Positions 44,566 through 52,289 of a stretch of DNA of 64,000 nt are shown piece by piece. Numbering within the stretch: the stretch's first letter is position 1; every line of letters begins with the position of its first letter. Below the pieces are notes generated by a model that was not told where the DNA came from, searched no databases, and worked only from the letters and a program-made list of their open reading frames with translations. The translations under genes were made by a program, and so were the position numbers. The DNA is taken from assembly GCA_905214345.1 (NCBI GenBank), contig CAJMLV010000010.1:1-64000 (forward strand), given 5' to 3'. The stretch comes from an uncultured bacterium (GTDB lineage Bacteria > Bacillota > Clostridia > Oscillospirales > Ruminococcaceae).

Positions 44566-46122
44566 ATGCCCACCATCATTACCACGGTGCTGGTGGTCGT
44601 TGTCGTCGCCGCCGTATGCGGGGTCGTCTGCTTTTTTGCAGGCATGACCTACCGCAAACGCACCGCCGAGGCCAAGTTCGGCTCAGCGGAAGAAGAGGCC
44701 AAGCGCATCGTCAACGACGCCATCAAGGCTGCCGAGCAAAAACGCAAAGAAACCATCATTGAAGCCAAGGACGAAGCCTTCAAGCTGAAGAGCGAAGCGG
44801 ACAAGGAAATCAAGGACCGCCGCGCCGAGGTCAGCCGCCAGGAACGGCGCATGGACCAGAAGGAAGAAGCCCTGGACAAGCGCACCGCCGCGGTGGAGCG
44901 CAAGGAAGAGGACCTGAAAAAGCGGAGCGAACTGGTGGAAGCCCGTCTGGACGAACTGGAACAGCTCAAGCTGCGCCAGACCGAAAAGCTGGAAACCATC
45001 GCCGCCATGACCCAGGAGGATGCCCGTGCGGTGCTGCTCAAGCAGATCGACGACGAGCTCACCCATGAAAAGGCCATGCGCATCGCCGCCTACCAGGCCA
45101 ACATGAAGGACGAATGTGACAACATCGCCCGGGAGATGATCGGCCAGGCCATTGCCCGCTGCGCTGCCGATGCCACCAGCGAAGCCACCGTGTCGGTGGT
45201 GCCGCTGCCCAGCGATGAGATGAAGGGCCGCATCATCGGCCGCGAGGGCCGCAACATCCGCGCCCTGGAAACCGCCACCGGCTGCGACCTCATCATCGAC
45301 GATACCCCCGAAGCCATCACCCTGTCCAGCTTCGACCAGACCCGGCGCGAGATCGCCCGTCTGGCGCTGGAGCGCCTGATCGCCGACGGCCGTATCCATC
45401 CCGCCCGCATCGAGGAAACGGTGGACAAGTGCCGCCGGGAACTGGAACTGCAGATGAAGCGGGAAGGCGAGAAGGCGGTCATGGATCTGGGCATCCACAG
45501 CCTGCATCCCGATCTGGTCAAGCTCATCGGCCGCCTGAAATACCGTACCAGCTACGGTCAGAACGTGCTCAGCCACAGCCTGGAAGTGGCCTGGCTGGCC
45601 GGCCTGATGGCGGGCGAACTGGGTCTGAACGTCCAGCAGGCCCGCCGTGCCGGTCTGCTGCATGACATCGGCAAGGCCCTGGATCATGAGATCGAGGGCA
45701 GCCACGTACAGATTGGTGTGGACATCTGCAAGAAGTACCGCGAGAACCCCGCTGTCATCCATGCCATTGAGGCCCACCACGGCGACGTGGAGCCCAAGAC
45801 TCCTCTGGCGTTCGTCATCATGGCCGCCGACGCCATCAGCGCGGCCCGCCCGGGTGCCCGTCGGGAGAACATGGAAAGCTATATCAAGCGTCTGGAAACC
45901 CTGGAAAGCCTGTGCAACAGCTTCGACGGTGTGGAAAGCTCCTATGCCGTGCAGGCCGGCCGCGAAGTGCGCATCCTGGTCCAGCCGGACAAGATCGGCG
46001 ACGATCAGGTCATCCTGCTGGCCCGCAGCATTGCCAAGAAGATCGAGGACGAACTGGATTACCCCGGTCAGATCAAGGTCAGCGTGATCCGCGAAAGCCG
46101 TGCCACCGAGTACGCCAAGTAA
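44566..46122 (+). CDS. rny: Ribonuclease Y
   Basis: Membrane-anchored endoribonuclease that starts mRNA decay in many Gram-positives. The 518 residues show an N-terminal membrane helix (about 4-26), a long charged coiled coil (about 30-190), a KH domain with GRIIGREGRNIRALE near 220, and an HD domain with the metal pair HDIGKALDHE near 365 and EAHHGD. ATG 44566 has GAGGAG nine bases upstream; the extra 50 residues of the longer frame lie in the untranslated leader. A strong terminator follows. Confidence 0.95.
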   Translation: MPTIITTVLVVVVVAAVCGVVCFFAGMTYRKRTAEAKFGSAEEEAKRIVNDAIKAAEQKRKETIIEAKDEAFKLKSEADKEIKDRRAEVSRQERRMDQKEEALDKRTAAVERKEEDLKKRSELVEARLDELEQLKLRQTEKLETIAAMTQEDARAVLLKQIDDELTHEKAMRIAAYQANMKDECDNIAREMIGQAIARCAADATSEATVSVVPLPSDEMKGRIIGREGRNIRALETATGCDLIIDDTPEAITLSSFDQTRREIARLALERLIADGRIHPARIEETVDKCRRELELQMKREGEKAVMDLGIHSLHPDLVKLIGRLKYRTSYGQNVLSHSLEVAWLAGLMAGELGLNVQQARRAGLLHDIGKALDHEIEGSHVQIGVDICKKYRENPAVIHAIEAHHGDVEPKTPLAFVIMAADAISAARPGARRENMESYIKRLETLESLCNSFDGVESSYAVQAGREVRILVQPDKIGDDQVILLARSIAKKIEDELDYPGQIKVSVIRESRATEYAK

Positions 46123-46140
46123 AATGCCCTTTGAAAAGCC

Positions 46141-46176
46141 AGCAGCCCCGGCCGAAGTTCGGCCGGGGCTGCTTTG
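46141..46176 (+). terminator. Terminator of rny
   Basis: A 16-bp near-palindrome AGCAGCCCCGGCCGAA/TTCGGCCGGGGCTGCT followed by TTGCT. Confidence 0.88.
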
Positions 46177-46196
46177 CTGTCCGGAGGGCAAAAGGC

Positions 46197-46231
46197 AAAA
46201 AATACCGCGGTGCCTTCAGGGCACCGCGGTA
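46197..46231 (-). terminator. Terminator of the YesL-like gene
   Basis: On the minus strand a 12-bp stem TACCGCGGTGCC/GGCACCGCGGTA followed by six T. Confidence 0.92.
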
Positions 46232-46254
46232 CTGAGCATTTCGGGAACAGGTAC

Positions 46255-47052
46255 TTATTCGTCGTCGTTGTTCAACTGGGCGTCCCGCATTTCCTTGATG
46301 GTGGCTTCCAGATTGAAGCTCTTTTCCAGAGGAACATAGATGATCAGCATGCTGGGAACCATGGGCAGCCACAGATTGGTGAAGGGCAGAATGTACAGCG
46401 ACAGGGGGAAGAAGAGCAGGAACGCACCCCAGTACACCGCCTGTACCGCAATGGCGCCCACGCTGCGGGGCAGATACCCCAAAAACAGCAGCACGGCGTT
46501 CTTCAGGATACCGGGCAGGGGCATGTCCAGCAGGGCCAGCTGGGGGATGATGTAGGTCATCAGACCGCTGACCAGTACCATGCCGGCAATCAGGATGGCC
46601 CAGCTGGCCACCGAGTTGCCCAGGGTGTCCATGTGGAACAGGGTGAACACCTGCATGCCCAGCACCAGGCCGAACACGGCGCCCGGCAGCAGGCAGGCCT
46701 TGAAGTTGCGCTTCCAGGCGCGGCGGTAGGTAGGCCACCAGTAGCCGGGTTCATCCCGCAGGCTGCGCAGGACGGTGTCCGCCATGCCGCACAACTGGGG
46801 CGCGGCGATCATGCCGCCCACCAGACCGGCGATGATCACAAAAATCACCGCATGGGAAATAATGGCCAGGATCATACCGAACAAAAAGGGGATCATGCTG
46901 ATAAAAGCCAGAAATCCGGCCTTGAAGAAGGACCAGAAATCACGGCCCAGCATCTCAAACAGACGGGCCAGACCCTTTTTGCGGGGTTCGTCCGGGCGCA
47001 CGCCCGGGCCGGGGCGGTTGTAACCGCCAAAGAAGGAAGAAAAAATGGACAT
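46255..47052 (-). CDS. YesL/DUF624-like membrane protein
   Basis: 265 residues. A polar N terminus of about 35 residues is followed by six hydrophobic helices. Arrangement and segments such as PGYWWPTYRRAWKRNFKACLLPGAVFGLVLG (key part WPTYRRAWKRNFK near residue 105) resemble the DUF624/YesL family, often near sugar transporters, with unknown function. AAAAGGAGA lies ten bases before ATG 47052. It is a single-gene unit with its own promoter and terminator. Confidence 0.8.
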   Translation of the reverse strand: MSIFSSFFGGYNRPGPGVRPDEPRKKGLARLFEMLGRDFWSFFKAGFLAFISMIPFLFGMILAIISHAVIFVIIAGLVGGMIAAPQLCGMADTVLRSLRDEPGYWWPTYRRAWKRNFKACLLPGAVFGLVLGMQVFTLFHMDTLGNSVASWAILIAGMVLVSGLMTYIIPQLALLDMPLPGILKNAVLLFLGYLPRSVGAIAVQAVYWGAFLLFFPLSLYILPFTNLWLPMVPSMLIIYVPLEKSFNLEATIKEMRDAQLNNDDE

Positions 47053-47088
47053 GATATACCTGTCTCCTTTTATGGATATACTTGCTCT

Positions 47089-47117
47089 ATTGTAGCAGAA
47101 TCGATTCGGTTCTACAA
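47089..47117 (-). promoter_or_regulatory. Promoter of the YesL-like gene
   Basis: On the minus strand TTGTAG, 17-base spacer, TACAAT. Confidence 0.82.
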
Positions 47118-47169
47118 CTGTTTCTTCTTTGCTTTGTCATTGCGGGGTTGTAAAATTCGCCGGGGCGGC

Positions 47170-47198
47170 TTTACAAAACGGGCAAAAAAAAGTACAAT
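47170..47198 (+). promoter_or_regulatory. Promoter of the DUF3048 lipoprotein gene
   Basis: TTTACA, 17-base spacer, TACAAT, about 85 bases before the start codon. Confidence 0.8.
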
Positions 47199-47287
47199 AA
47201 GAACTATGACATTCCGGTTACAACCACACCGGGCCGCGGGCGTGCCTTTGCGCCGCGAAAAGAAAACAGGAAAAGAGGATCAAGCCT

Positions 47288-48598
47288 ATGAAACGTACCC
47301 TCCTTTGTGTGCTGGCCGTTCTGACGGCCTGCACTATGCTGGTGGCCTGCAAAAAGTCGGGGGACGAGACTTCGGTTTCCACCCAGGAGCCGTCTTCTTC
47401 TCAGGAGACCCAGGCGACCCCGGAGCCGACTCTGCCTCCCTATGAGGCCAACGTCCTGACCGGCGAAGCCAAGGATGAGGATTATCCTGACGGCCAGCGC
47501 GTTACCGGCATCATGGTCAACAACATCACGGTGGCACGTCCCCAGCGCGGTCTGTCCCGTGCCCAGATGCTGTTCGAGATCAAGGTCGAAGGCGGCATCA
47601 CCCGCTTCATGGCCCTGTTCAATGACTACAACGACATTGAAGAGATCGGACCCATCCGCTCCGGCCGTGACCAGTTCTTCCAGCTGCTGCTTCCCTGGCA
47701 GGGTCTGTACGTCCATGAAGGCGAGAGCGTTTTCATGCGCCAGTATGCCAGCGAGTATGAGTATGGCCTGCTGAACAACAACGACGGCGCCAACGGCTAC
47801 CGCGACTACAATCGTGTGAACTGGCAGGGCCTTAGCTACGGCAACGGCCTGGCTCTGGAACACACCATGTACACCAGCGGCGAGAACATCAAGGCATATA
47901 TTGAAGACAACAACGTGGATATGAACCGCGATTACAACTCCACCTTCTTCAATTTCGTGGACTACCGCACCAACGAAGTGCGCGACCTGTCCAACAGCCT
48001 GGACAGCTCTTACAGCGACAAGTACGGTCCCGTGGTGCAGCCCGGCGAGTATGTGGCCATCACCCATTCCCAGAGCTACAAAACCCGCTTCCTGTATGAC
48101 TCTGCTTCCACCACCTACAAGATGCAGCAGTACTACTCCAACGACGGTTCCTGGCGGGATACCATCGATGAAGAGTACGATCAGCAGCTGGCCTTCACCA
48201 ACGTGATCATCATCTACACCGACATGGCCGCCTATCCCGGCGACAGCCACGACATCCAGAACGTGGACTACGGCAACGGCGGTATCGGTTACTACTGCTA
48301 CGGCGGTAAGATCGAAAAGATCTACTGGCAGAAGGGCACTCCGCTGGAAGCTCTGCGTCTGTACTACCTGACCGAGGATGGCCAGTGCAGCGACCAGCAG
48401 CTGGATGTGAACATCGGCAAGAGCTATGTCACCGTGGTGGACATTGACGAAGCCGAAAAGCTGGAGACCGGCACCCTGGCGGACTATGACCTGGCTGCCA
48501 GCGACGAAGCCACCAGCGAAGCCGTTGTGAACGAGGAAGACGTGGAGGCCGGCGAGGGCGAGACCCTGGGCCAGTCTCTGGACGAGATCACCGGCTGA
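47288..48598 (+). CDS. DUF3048 (YerB-like) lipoprotein, copy 1
   Basis: 436 residues, exported and lipid-anchored: signal peptide MKRTLLCVLAVLTACTMLVAC with lipobox ending at Cys21, then a Ser/Thr/Glu/Pro tether. The DUF3048 core is well conserved: GIMVNNITVARPQRGLSRAQ, FEIKVEGGITRFMALF near residue 100 and the IGPIRSGRDQF segment. The C-terminal domain includes DQQLAFTNVIIIYTD and the YWQKGTPLEALRLY strand typical of the family's second half. Function is unknown; YerB-type proteins sit on the outer membrane face of Firmicutes. AAAAGAGGA precedes ATG 47288. Confidence 0.88.
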   Translation: MKRTLLCVLAVLTACTMLVACKKSGDETSVSTQEPSSSQETQATPEPTLPPYEANVLTGEAKDEDYPDGQRVTGIMVNNITVARPQRGLSRAQMLFEIKVEGGITRFMALFNDYNDIEEIGPIRSGRDQFFQLLLPWQGLYVHEGESVFMRQYASEYEYGLLNNNDGANGYRDYNRVNWQGLSYGNGLALEHTMYTSGENIKAYIEDNNVDMNRDYNSTFFNFVDYRTNEVRDLSNSLDSSYSDKYGPVVQPGEYVAITHSQSYKTRFLYDSASTTYKMQQYYSNDGSWRDTIDEEYDQQLAFTNVIIIYTDMAAYPGDSHDIQNVDYGNGGIGYYCYGGKIEKIYWQKGTPLEALRLYYLTEDGQCSDQQLDVNIGKSYVTVVDIDEAEKLETGTLADYDLAASDEATSEAVVNEEDVEAGEGETLGQSLDEITG

Positions 48599-48616
48599 AC
48601 CTGAAAAACCGCAACC

Positions 48617-48664
48617 AAAAGGCGCACAGCCGCCGTCCGGGCAACCGGCGGGCCGTGCGCCTTT
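48617..48664 (+). terminator. Possible terminator between DUF3048 genes
   Basis: AAAGGCGCAC (48618-48627) pairs with GTGCGCCTTT (48655-48664), with G+C-rich inner pairing. The T tract is short, so read-through into copy 2 is likely. Confidence 0.55.
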
Positions 48665-48712
48665 GCGGCTATCTTCCGGGGCTTTGGTCCCGGCATTCAT
48701 AGAGGAAAACGT

Positions 48713-50113
48713 ATGAAAAAATCCATCCGCATGGCGGCTGCCGCGCTTTCGGTGCTGATGCTGGCGGCCTGTTCTGTACCCGGTTCCTCCGAATCGGTGC
48801 AGACACCCACCGCCGCCCCCACGGCCGAACCCACCCCGACCCCGGTCCCCACACCGGTGAATACCATCAATCCGCTGACCGGGCAGACCACCGACACGGA
48901 TTACAACAACCAGCGCCCGGTGGCCGTCACCCTGCGCAACGGCGAAGGTTCCACCCCACAGTGGGGGATCGGCAAGGCTGATCTTCTGGTGGAGGGCGTC
49001 AGCGAAGGCTACGACACCACCCTGACCGCCGTGTTTGCCACCCGTGCCGACATCGGCAAAGTGGGGCCTGTGGGCAAAGTTACCGACCTGGGCCTGCAGC
49101 TGGTGCTGCCGCTGAATGCGGTGCCGGTGCACATCGGCAAGACCACCTATGCTTCCAACCTGCTGAATGTGCTGACCTACCAGGATATGGATGGTCTGAA
49201 CGTGGGCACTTCCGGCATGGCCTTTGATTCCGACCGCTACGCCAACGGTTACCGGGAAGAAAACTGCTGGTATACCACCGCGGACCTGATCAGCAGCGGT
49301 CTGGCCAATTACAGCATGGATACCACCGGGGAGAACATGACCCTCTTCCATTTTGAGGAACGCCCCGCACCGGAAAGCCAGAACGGCGTCAATCTGTATA
49401 TCACCTTCTCCCAGACGGCGGGGGCCGAGCTGAAATATGATGCGGCCACCGGGATGTACCTGCGCCACAACTTTGACGGTACCCCTGCCATGGATGCGGA
49501 CAGCGGCCAGCAGGCTTCCTTCAAGAATGTGCTGGTGCTTTACGCTTCCAGCGGTGTGAAGGATGACGGCTACACTCGGCAGTACGACATGAGCGGCGGC
49601 ACCGGCCTGTACCTTACCGACGGTGCCTGGCAGGAGATCCGCTGGACCAAGGGGGATGCCACCGCGCCGCTGTCCCTCACCGATACGTCCGGCGCTACCC
49701 TGGCCGTCAACCCCGGCAAGACCTATCTGGCTGTCTGGGGCGGTTACTATGGCCAGGCCCTGCAGTTGTTTGCCGGTGACGGCACCGAGCAGACCCTGCC
49801 GGAAAAACCGGCCCTGCTGGAAAGCGGCGTTTCCGATGAAGCCGCTGCCGCCGCCCAGGCGGACCAGGACATCAAGAACAATCTGCTGGCAGCCCAGGCG
49901 GAACTGGCCGCTGCCCAGCAGGCGGTGACCGACGCCGCTGCCACCGAAGATACCGCCGACGATGAAGCGGCGGCCCAGCGCCTGACCGCCGCCAACGACG
50001 GGCTGGCAGCCGCCCAGGCCGCTTACGATGCAGCTTTCGGCACACCCACACCGGCTCCGGAAGGGGATACGGCGCAGGAGGGCGATACGGCAGAATCCCA
50101 ACCTGCAGAATAA
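48713..50113 (+). CDS. DUF3048-like lipoprotein, diverged copy 2 with Ala-rich coiled-coil tail
   Basis: 466 residues. Signal peptide with lipobox LMLAAC (Cys20), a Thr/Pro-rich tether of about 35 residues, then a DUF3048-like fold: NPLTGQTTD, RPVAVTLRNGEGSTPQWGIGKADLLVEG, and a second half with ASFKNVLVLYASSG and WQEIRWTKGDATAPLSL. The hallmark IGPxRSxR of copy 1 is replaced by VGPVGKVTD, so the conserved basic site is lost. The last 95 residues (about 370-465) are an Ala/Gln/Asp-rich helix like a coiled coil, absent from copy 1, ending in a Pro/Glu-rich tail. Start ATG 48713 after AGAGGAAA. Confidence 0.82.
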   Translation: MKKSIRMAAAALSVLMLAACSVPGSSESVQTPTAAPTAEPTPTPVPTPVNTINPLTGQTTDTDYNNQRPVAVTLRNGEGSTPQWGIGKADLLVEGVSEGYDTTLTAVFATRADIGKVGPVGKVTDLGLQLVLPLNAVPVHIGKTTYASNLLNVLTYQDMDGLNVGTSGMAFDSDRYANGYREENCWYTTADLISSGLANYSMDTTGENMTLFHFEERPAPESQNGVNLYITFSQTAGAELKYDAATGMYLRHNFDGTPAMDADSGQQASFKNVLVLYASSGVKDDGYTRQYDMSGGTGLYLTDGAWQEIRWTKGDATAPLSLTDTSGATLAVNPGKTYLAVWGGYYGQALQLFAGDGTEQTLPEKPALLESGVSDEAAAAAQADQDIKNNLLAAQAELAAAQQAVTDAAATEDTADDEAAAQRLTAANDGLAAAQAAYDAAFGTPTPAPEGDTAQEGDTAESQPAE

Positions 50114-50129
50114 GTTCACGCAAAGTAAG

Positions 50130-50165
50130 ACCGCCCCGGCAGCACAGGCTGCCGGGGCGGTTTTT
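50130..50165. terminator. Terminator of the DUF3048 locus
   Basis: A 14-bp stem ACCGCCCCGGCAGC/GCTGCCGGGGCGGT with a 4-base loop and five T. Confidence 0.92.
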
Positions 50166-50185
50166 GTCATATAGGCGGGGGAAAA

Positions 50186-50812
50186 TCAGTCCAGGTATCC
50201 ACGGGGCACCACGTCGTAGGCCTCAGCCAGGTGGTCCCGCATCCACATGGCGGCATCCAGCCGCAGGCTGTACCCGCAGCCGGGATCGGTCATCCACTCT
50301 TCGGGGTGGCGCTGGGGCAGGGCGTGGCGGGCCAGCATGTTCAAAATCACCCCGCCGTGGGTCACACAGGCGGCTTCCTCGGTGTGGGTCTTGAGCATGA
50401 ACTCGAACAGTTTCATCAGCATGCCGCCGGAGCGTTCGGCAAAAGCCTGGCGGCTTTCGGCGCCTTCGGGCACCGTTTCGCTGGTGGGGTCCATCCAGGC
50501 GGCAAAGGCCGGGTCTTTGGCCAGTTCGGTGATGGGACGGTTCTCAAACACGCCGAACCCCATCTCCCGCAGGTCCTGCAGGGCGATGGTGCGCACACCG
50601 GGGTACAAAATCTCAGCGGTCTCCTTGGCGCGCAGCAGGGGAGAGGTGAACACCAGTCCTACCTGGGGGTAGTCAAACTGCTGCTTCAATTGCAAAAGAT
50701 CGGCGCGGCCTTCCTCGCAAAGGGGCAGGTCGGTGCCGCTGCCTACATAGCGGCCTTCCAGGTTGCCGGCGGTCAGGCCGTGGCGGATGAGATGAAGCTT
50801 GTAGTATTTCAA
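50186..50812 (-). CDS. Histidine phosphatase-family protein
   Basis: 208 residues of the phosphoglycerate-mutase-like branch. The catalytic motif LIRHGLTAGNLEGRYVG is near residue 8 (phospho-His in RHG), the second site is FTSPLLRAKETAEI near 56, and the late catalytic VTHGG near 148. Substrate is unknown; relatives include CobC, PhoE and broad phosphatases. The start is TTG 50812 with AGGAGGG eight bases upstream. It is divergent to the XRE regulator, with a 275-base A+T-rich gap. Confidence 0.9.
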   Translation of the reverse strand: MKYYKLHLIRHGLTAGNLEGRYVGSGTDLPLCEEGRADLLQLKQQFDYPQVGLVFTSPLLRAKETAEILYPGVRTIALQDLREMGFGVFENRPITELAKDPAFAAWMDPTSETVPEGAESRQAFAERSGGMLMKLFEFMLKTHTEEAACVTHGGVILNMLARHALPQRHPEEWMTDPGCGYSLRLDAAMWMRDHLAEAYDVVPRGYLD

Positions 50813-51023
50813 AATAGGTCCCTCCTGTGGGAAAAATCACGCTCCGAAAAGGAAAATGAATTATTACAAATTGGTTACAATTTACAAAAGTTTCCGCCCG
50901 TGGCAGAATTTGGGGGCACAATATTTGCGACTTGCCTTTGCATACAGAACCAATATCTAGTTTGCGTCATTCCGCTTTACACAAAATGCCGCAAATTGGC
51001 CAAAAAAATTGGCGAAAATGGTC

Positions 51024-51052
51024 TTTACAAAGCGTTTTTTCGCAGATATAAT
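51024..51052 (+). promoter_or_regulatory. Promoter of the XRE regulator gene
   Basis: TTTACA, 17-base spacer, TATAAT. Two direct copies of AAATTGGC (50993-51000, 51006-51013) lie just upstream of the -35 box and may be an operator. Confidence 0.78.
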
Positions 51053-51087
51053 CAACACTATGTAATGCGTGTGAAGGATGGAACAAC

Positions 51088-51777
51088 ATGGCAATGGAAT
51101 TCAACCGAATCATCACCCTGCTGCGGAAAGAACGGGGCATCACCCAGAAACAGGCGGCCGGCGACCTGGGCATCAGCCAGGCGCAGCTTTCCCATTATGA
51201 AAAGGGAATCCGGGAATGCGGCCTGGAATTCGTGGTACAGGTGGCCGATTATTACGGTGTTTCTTGTGATTATCTGTTGGGGCGCAGCGCCGAGCGCAGC
51301 GGCCAGACCATCACGGTGGAGGACCTGCCCGAAGGCAGTTCAACCTCCGGCAGTGTCTACCGCGGCAGTGTTCTGCCCACCATGTATAAAAAGCTCATCG
51401 AAAACTCGCTGGACATCCTCTTTGACAAGCTGGACCAGTGCCGGGACAAGCGGGTGGTGGTGGCTGTCAGCAACTATCTGATGCTGGCAGTCTACGGTAT
51501 GTTCCGCCAGCTATACCAGGCCGCGCCCAAGAACGTGGCCAGCCTGTTCCGGGTCAGCCCGGCCCGCTGGCAGCATGCCGCCGACGCTGCCATGGCCGCC
51601 CAGCAGGGGGAACTGGCCGCGGTGCTGGCCGGTGAGGACAAGGACGGTCCCGCCCCCGACCCGGCGGTGTTCAGCATGACCACCGAGAGCCTGGCCCGGG
51701 AATATCCCCGCCATGCCACAAGCCTGATGAACCTGGTCAAGAACAGCGAGGAAGCGGTGCGCGAACTGCAGCGCTGA
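51088..51777 (+). CDS. XRE-family helix-turn-helix regulator
   Basis: 229 residues. The N-terminal HTH (about 5-62) reads FNRIITLLRKERGITQKQAAG then LGISQAQLSHYEKGIRECG and FVVQVADYYGVSCDYLLG, a typical XRE/SinR-type domain. The C-terminal 150 residues are helical and match no effector domain I know. The ribosome site is weak (AAGGATGG). It converges with the AbrB-like gene with only five bases between stop codons. Confidence 0.9.
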   Translation: MAMEFNRIITLLRKERGITQKQAAGDLGISQAQLSHYEKGIRECGLEFVVQVADYYGVSCDYLLGRSAERSGQTITVEDLPEGSSTSGSVYRGSVLPTMYKKLIENSLDILFDKLDQCRDKRVVVAVSNYLMLAVYGMFRQLYQAAPKNVASLFRVSPARWQHAADAAMAAQQGELAAVLAGEDKDGPAPDPAVFSMTTESLAREYPRHATSLMNLVKNSEEAVRELQR

Positions 51778-51782
51778 TTTCT

Positions 51783-52034
51783 TTACAGAGAAGCCAGAGC
51801 CCGGCGGCAGGCGCCGCACACCGGCTTGCCGTGGAACATCACCACATCGTCAGACACATCACCGCAGAATTCGCAGCAGCCTGCGGGGCGGTATTTGCGC
51901 AGGATGATGCAGTCCGCGTCGGTCATGATCTCCAACGGTGTTTCCGGCGTGACGCCGAATTGTTTGCGCAGGTCCTTGGGCAGCACAATGCGCCCCAGGC
52001 CGTCCACATTGCGGATAATGCCTGTCGATTTCAT
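51783..52034 (-). CDS. AbrB/SpoVT-type regulator with C-terminal zinc ribbon
   Basis: 83 residues. The N-terminal swapped-hairpin DNA-binding domain, STGIIRNVDGLGRIVLPKDLR, is very close to AbrB and SpoVT. A short tail carries CCEFCG and CGAC, a probable four-cysteine zinc site, in place of the usual AbrB C domain. ATG 52034 has GGGAGGG eight bases upstream; the longer frame crosses the promoter. AbrB proteins are transition-state regulators binding loosely defined A+T-rich sites. Start and family are firm; the zinc site is inferred from Cys spacing. Confidence 0.9.
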   Translation of the reverse strand: MKSTGIIRNVDGLGRIVLPKDLRKQFGVTPETPLEIMTDADCIILRKYRPAGCCEFCGDVSDDVVMFHGKPVCGACRRALASL

Positions 52035-52152
52035 ACTGGGTTCCCTCCCACTCCACGCCCGCCGGGAAAAAACACGGACCAAGGCGCTATTTGGCAGCCG
52101 AAACTCTATATTTGCCGTCGAATGGTGACGGCGGCCGCAACTTCTTGTGGAT

Positions 52153-52181
52153 AGTATACGATATCTTGGAAGATTTGTCAA
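52153..52181 (-). promoter_or_regulatory. Promoter of the AbrB-like gene
   Basis: On the minus strand TTGACA, 17-base spacer, TATACT, giving a leader of about 110 bases. Confidence 0.88.
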
Positions 52182-52218
52182 TATTTGGAAATAAAACCAA
52201 ACTCCTGGATTTTTATGC

Positions 52219-52257
52219 AAAAAACTGCCGCCCCGCACAGCGCGGGGCGGCAGTTTT
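52219..52257 (-). terminator. Terminator of the sigma/DUF4179 operon
   Basis: On the minus strand a 16-bp stem AAAACTGCCGCCCCGC with its complement, then six T. Confidence 0.93.
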
Positions 52258-52289
52258 CCTGTGTTGACCCGAAAGGGTTATGCCTGGAA

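Noticed and set aside
47204..50170. A 988-codon minus-strand frame across the two DUF3048 genes
   Set aside because: Covers two clear lipoprotein genes and the gap between them; composition is that of an antisense shadow.
51778..51782. Possible terminator between the converging XRE and AbrB-like genes
   Set aside because: Only five bases separate the stops and no hairpin with a T tract is present.
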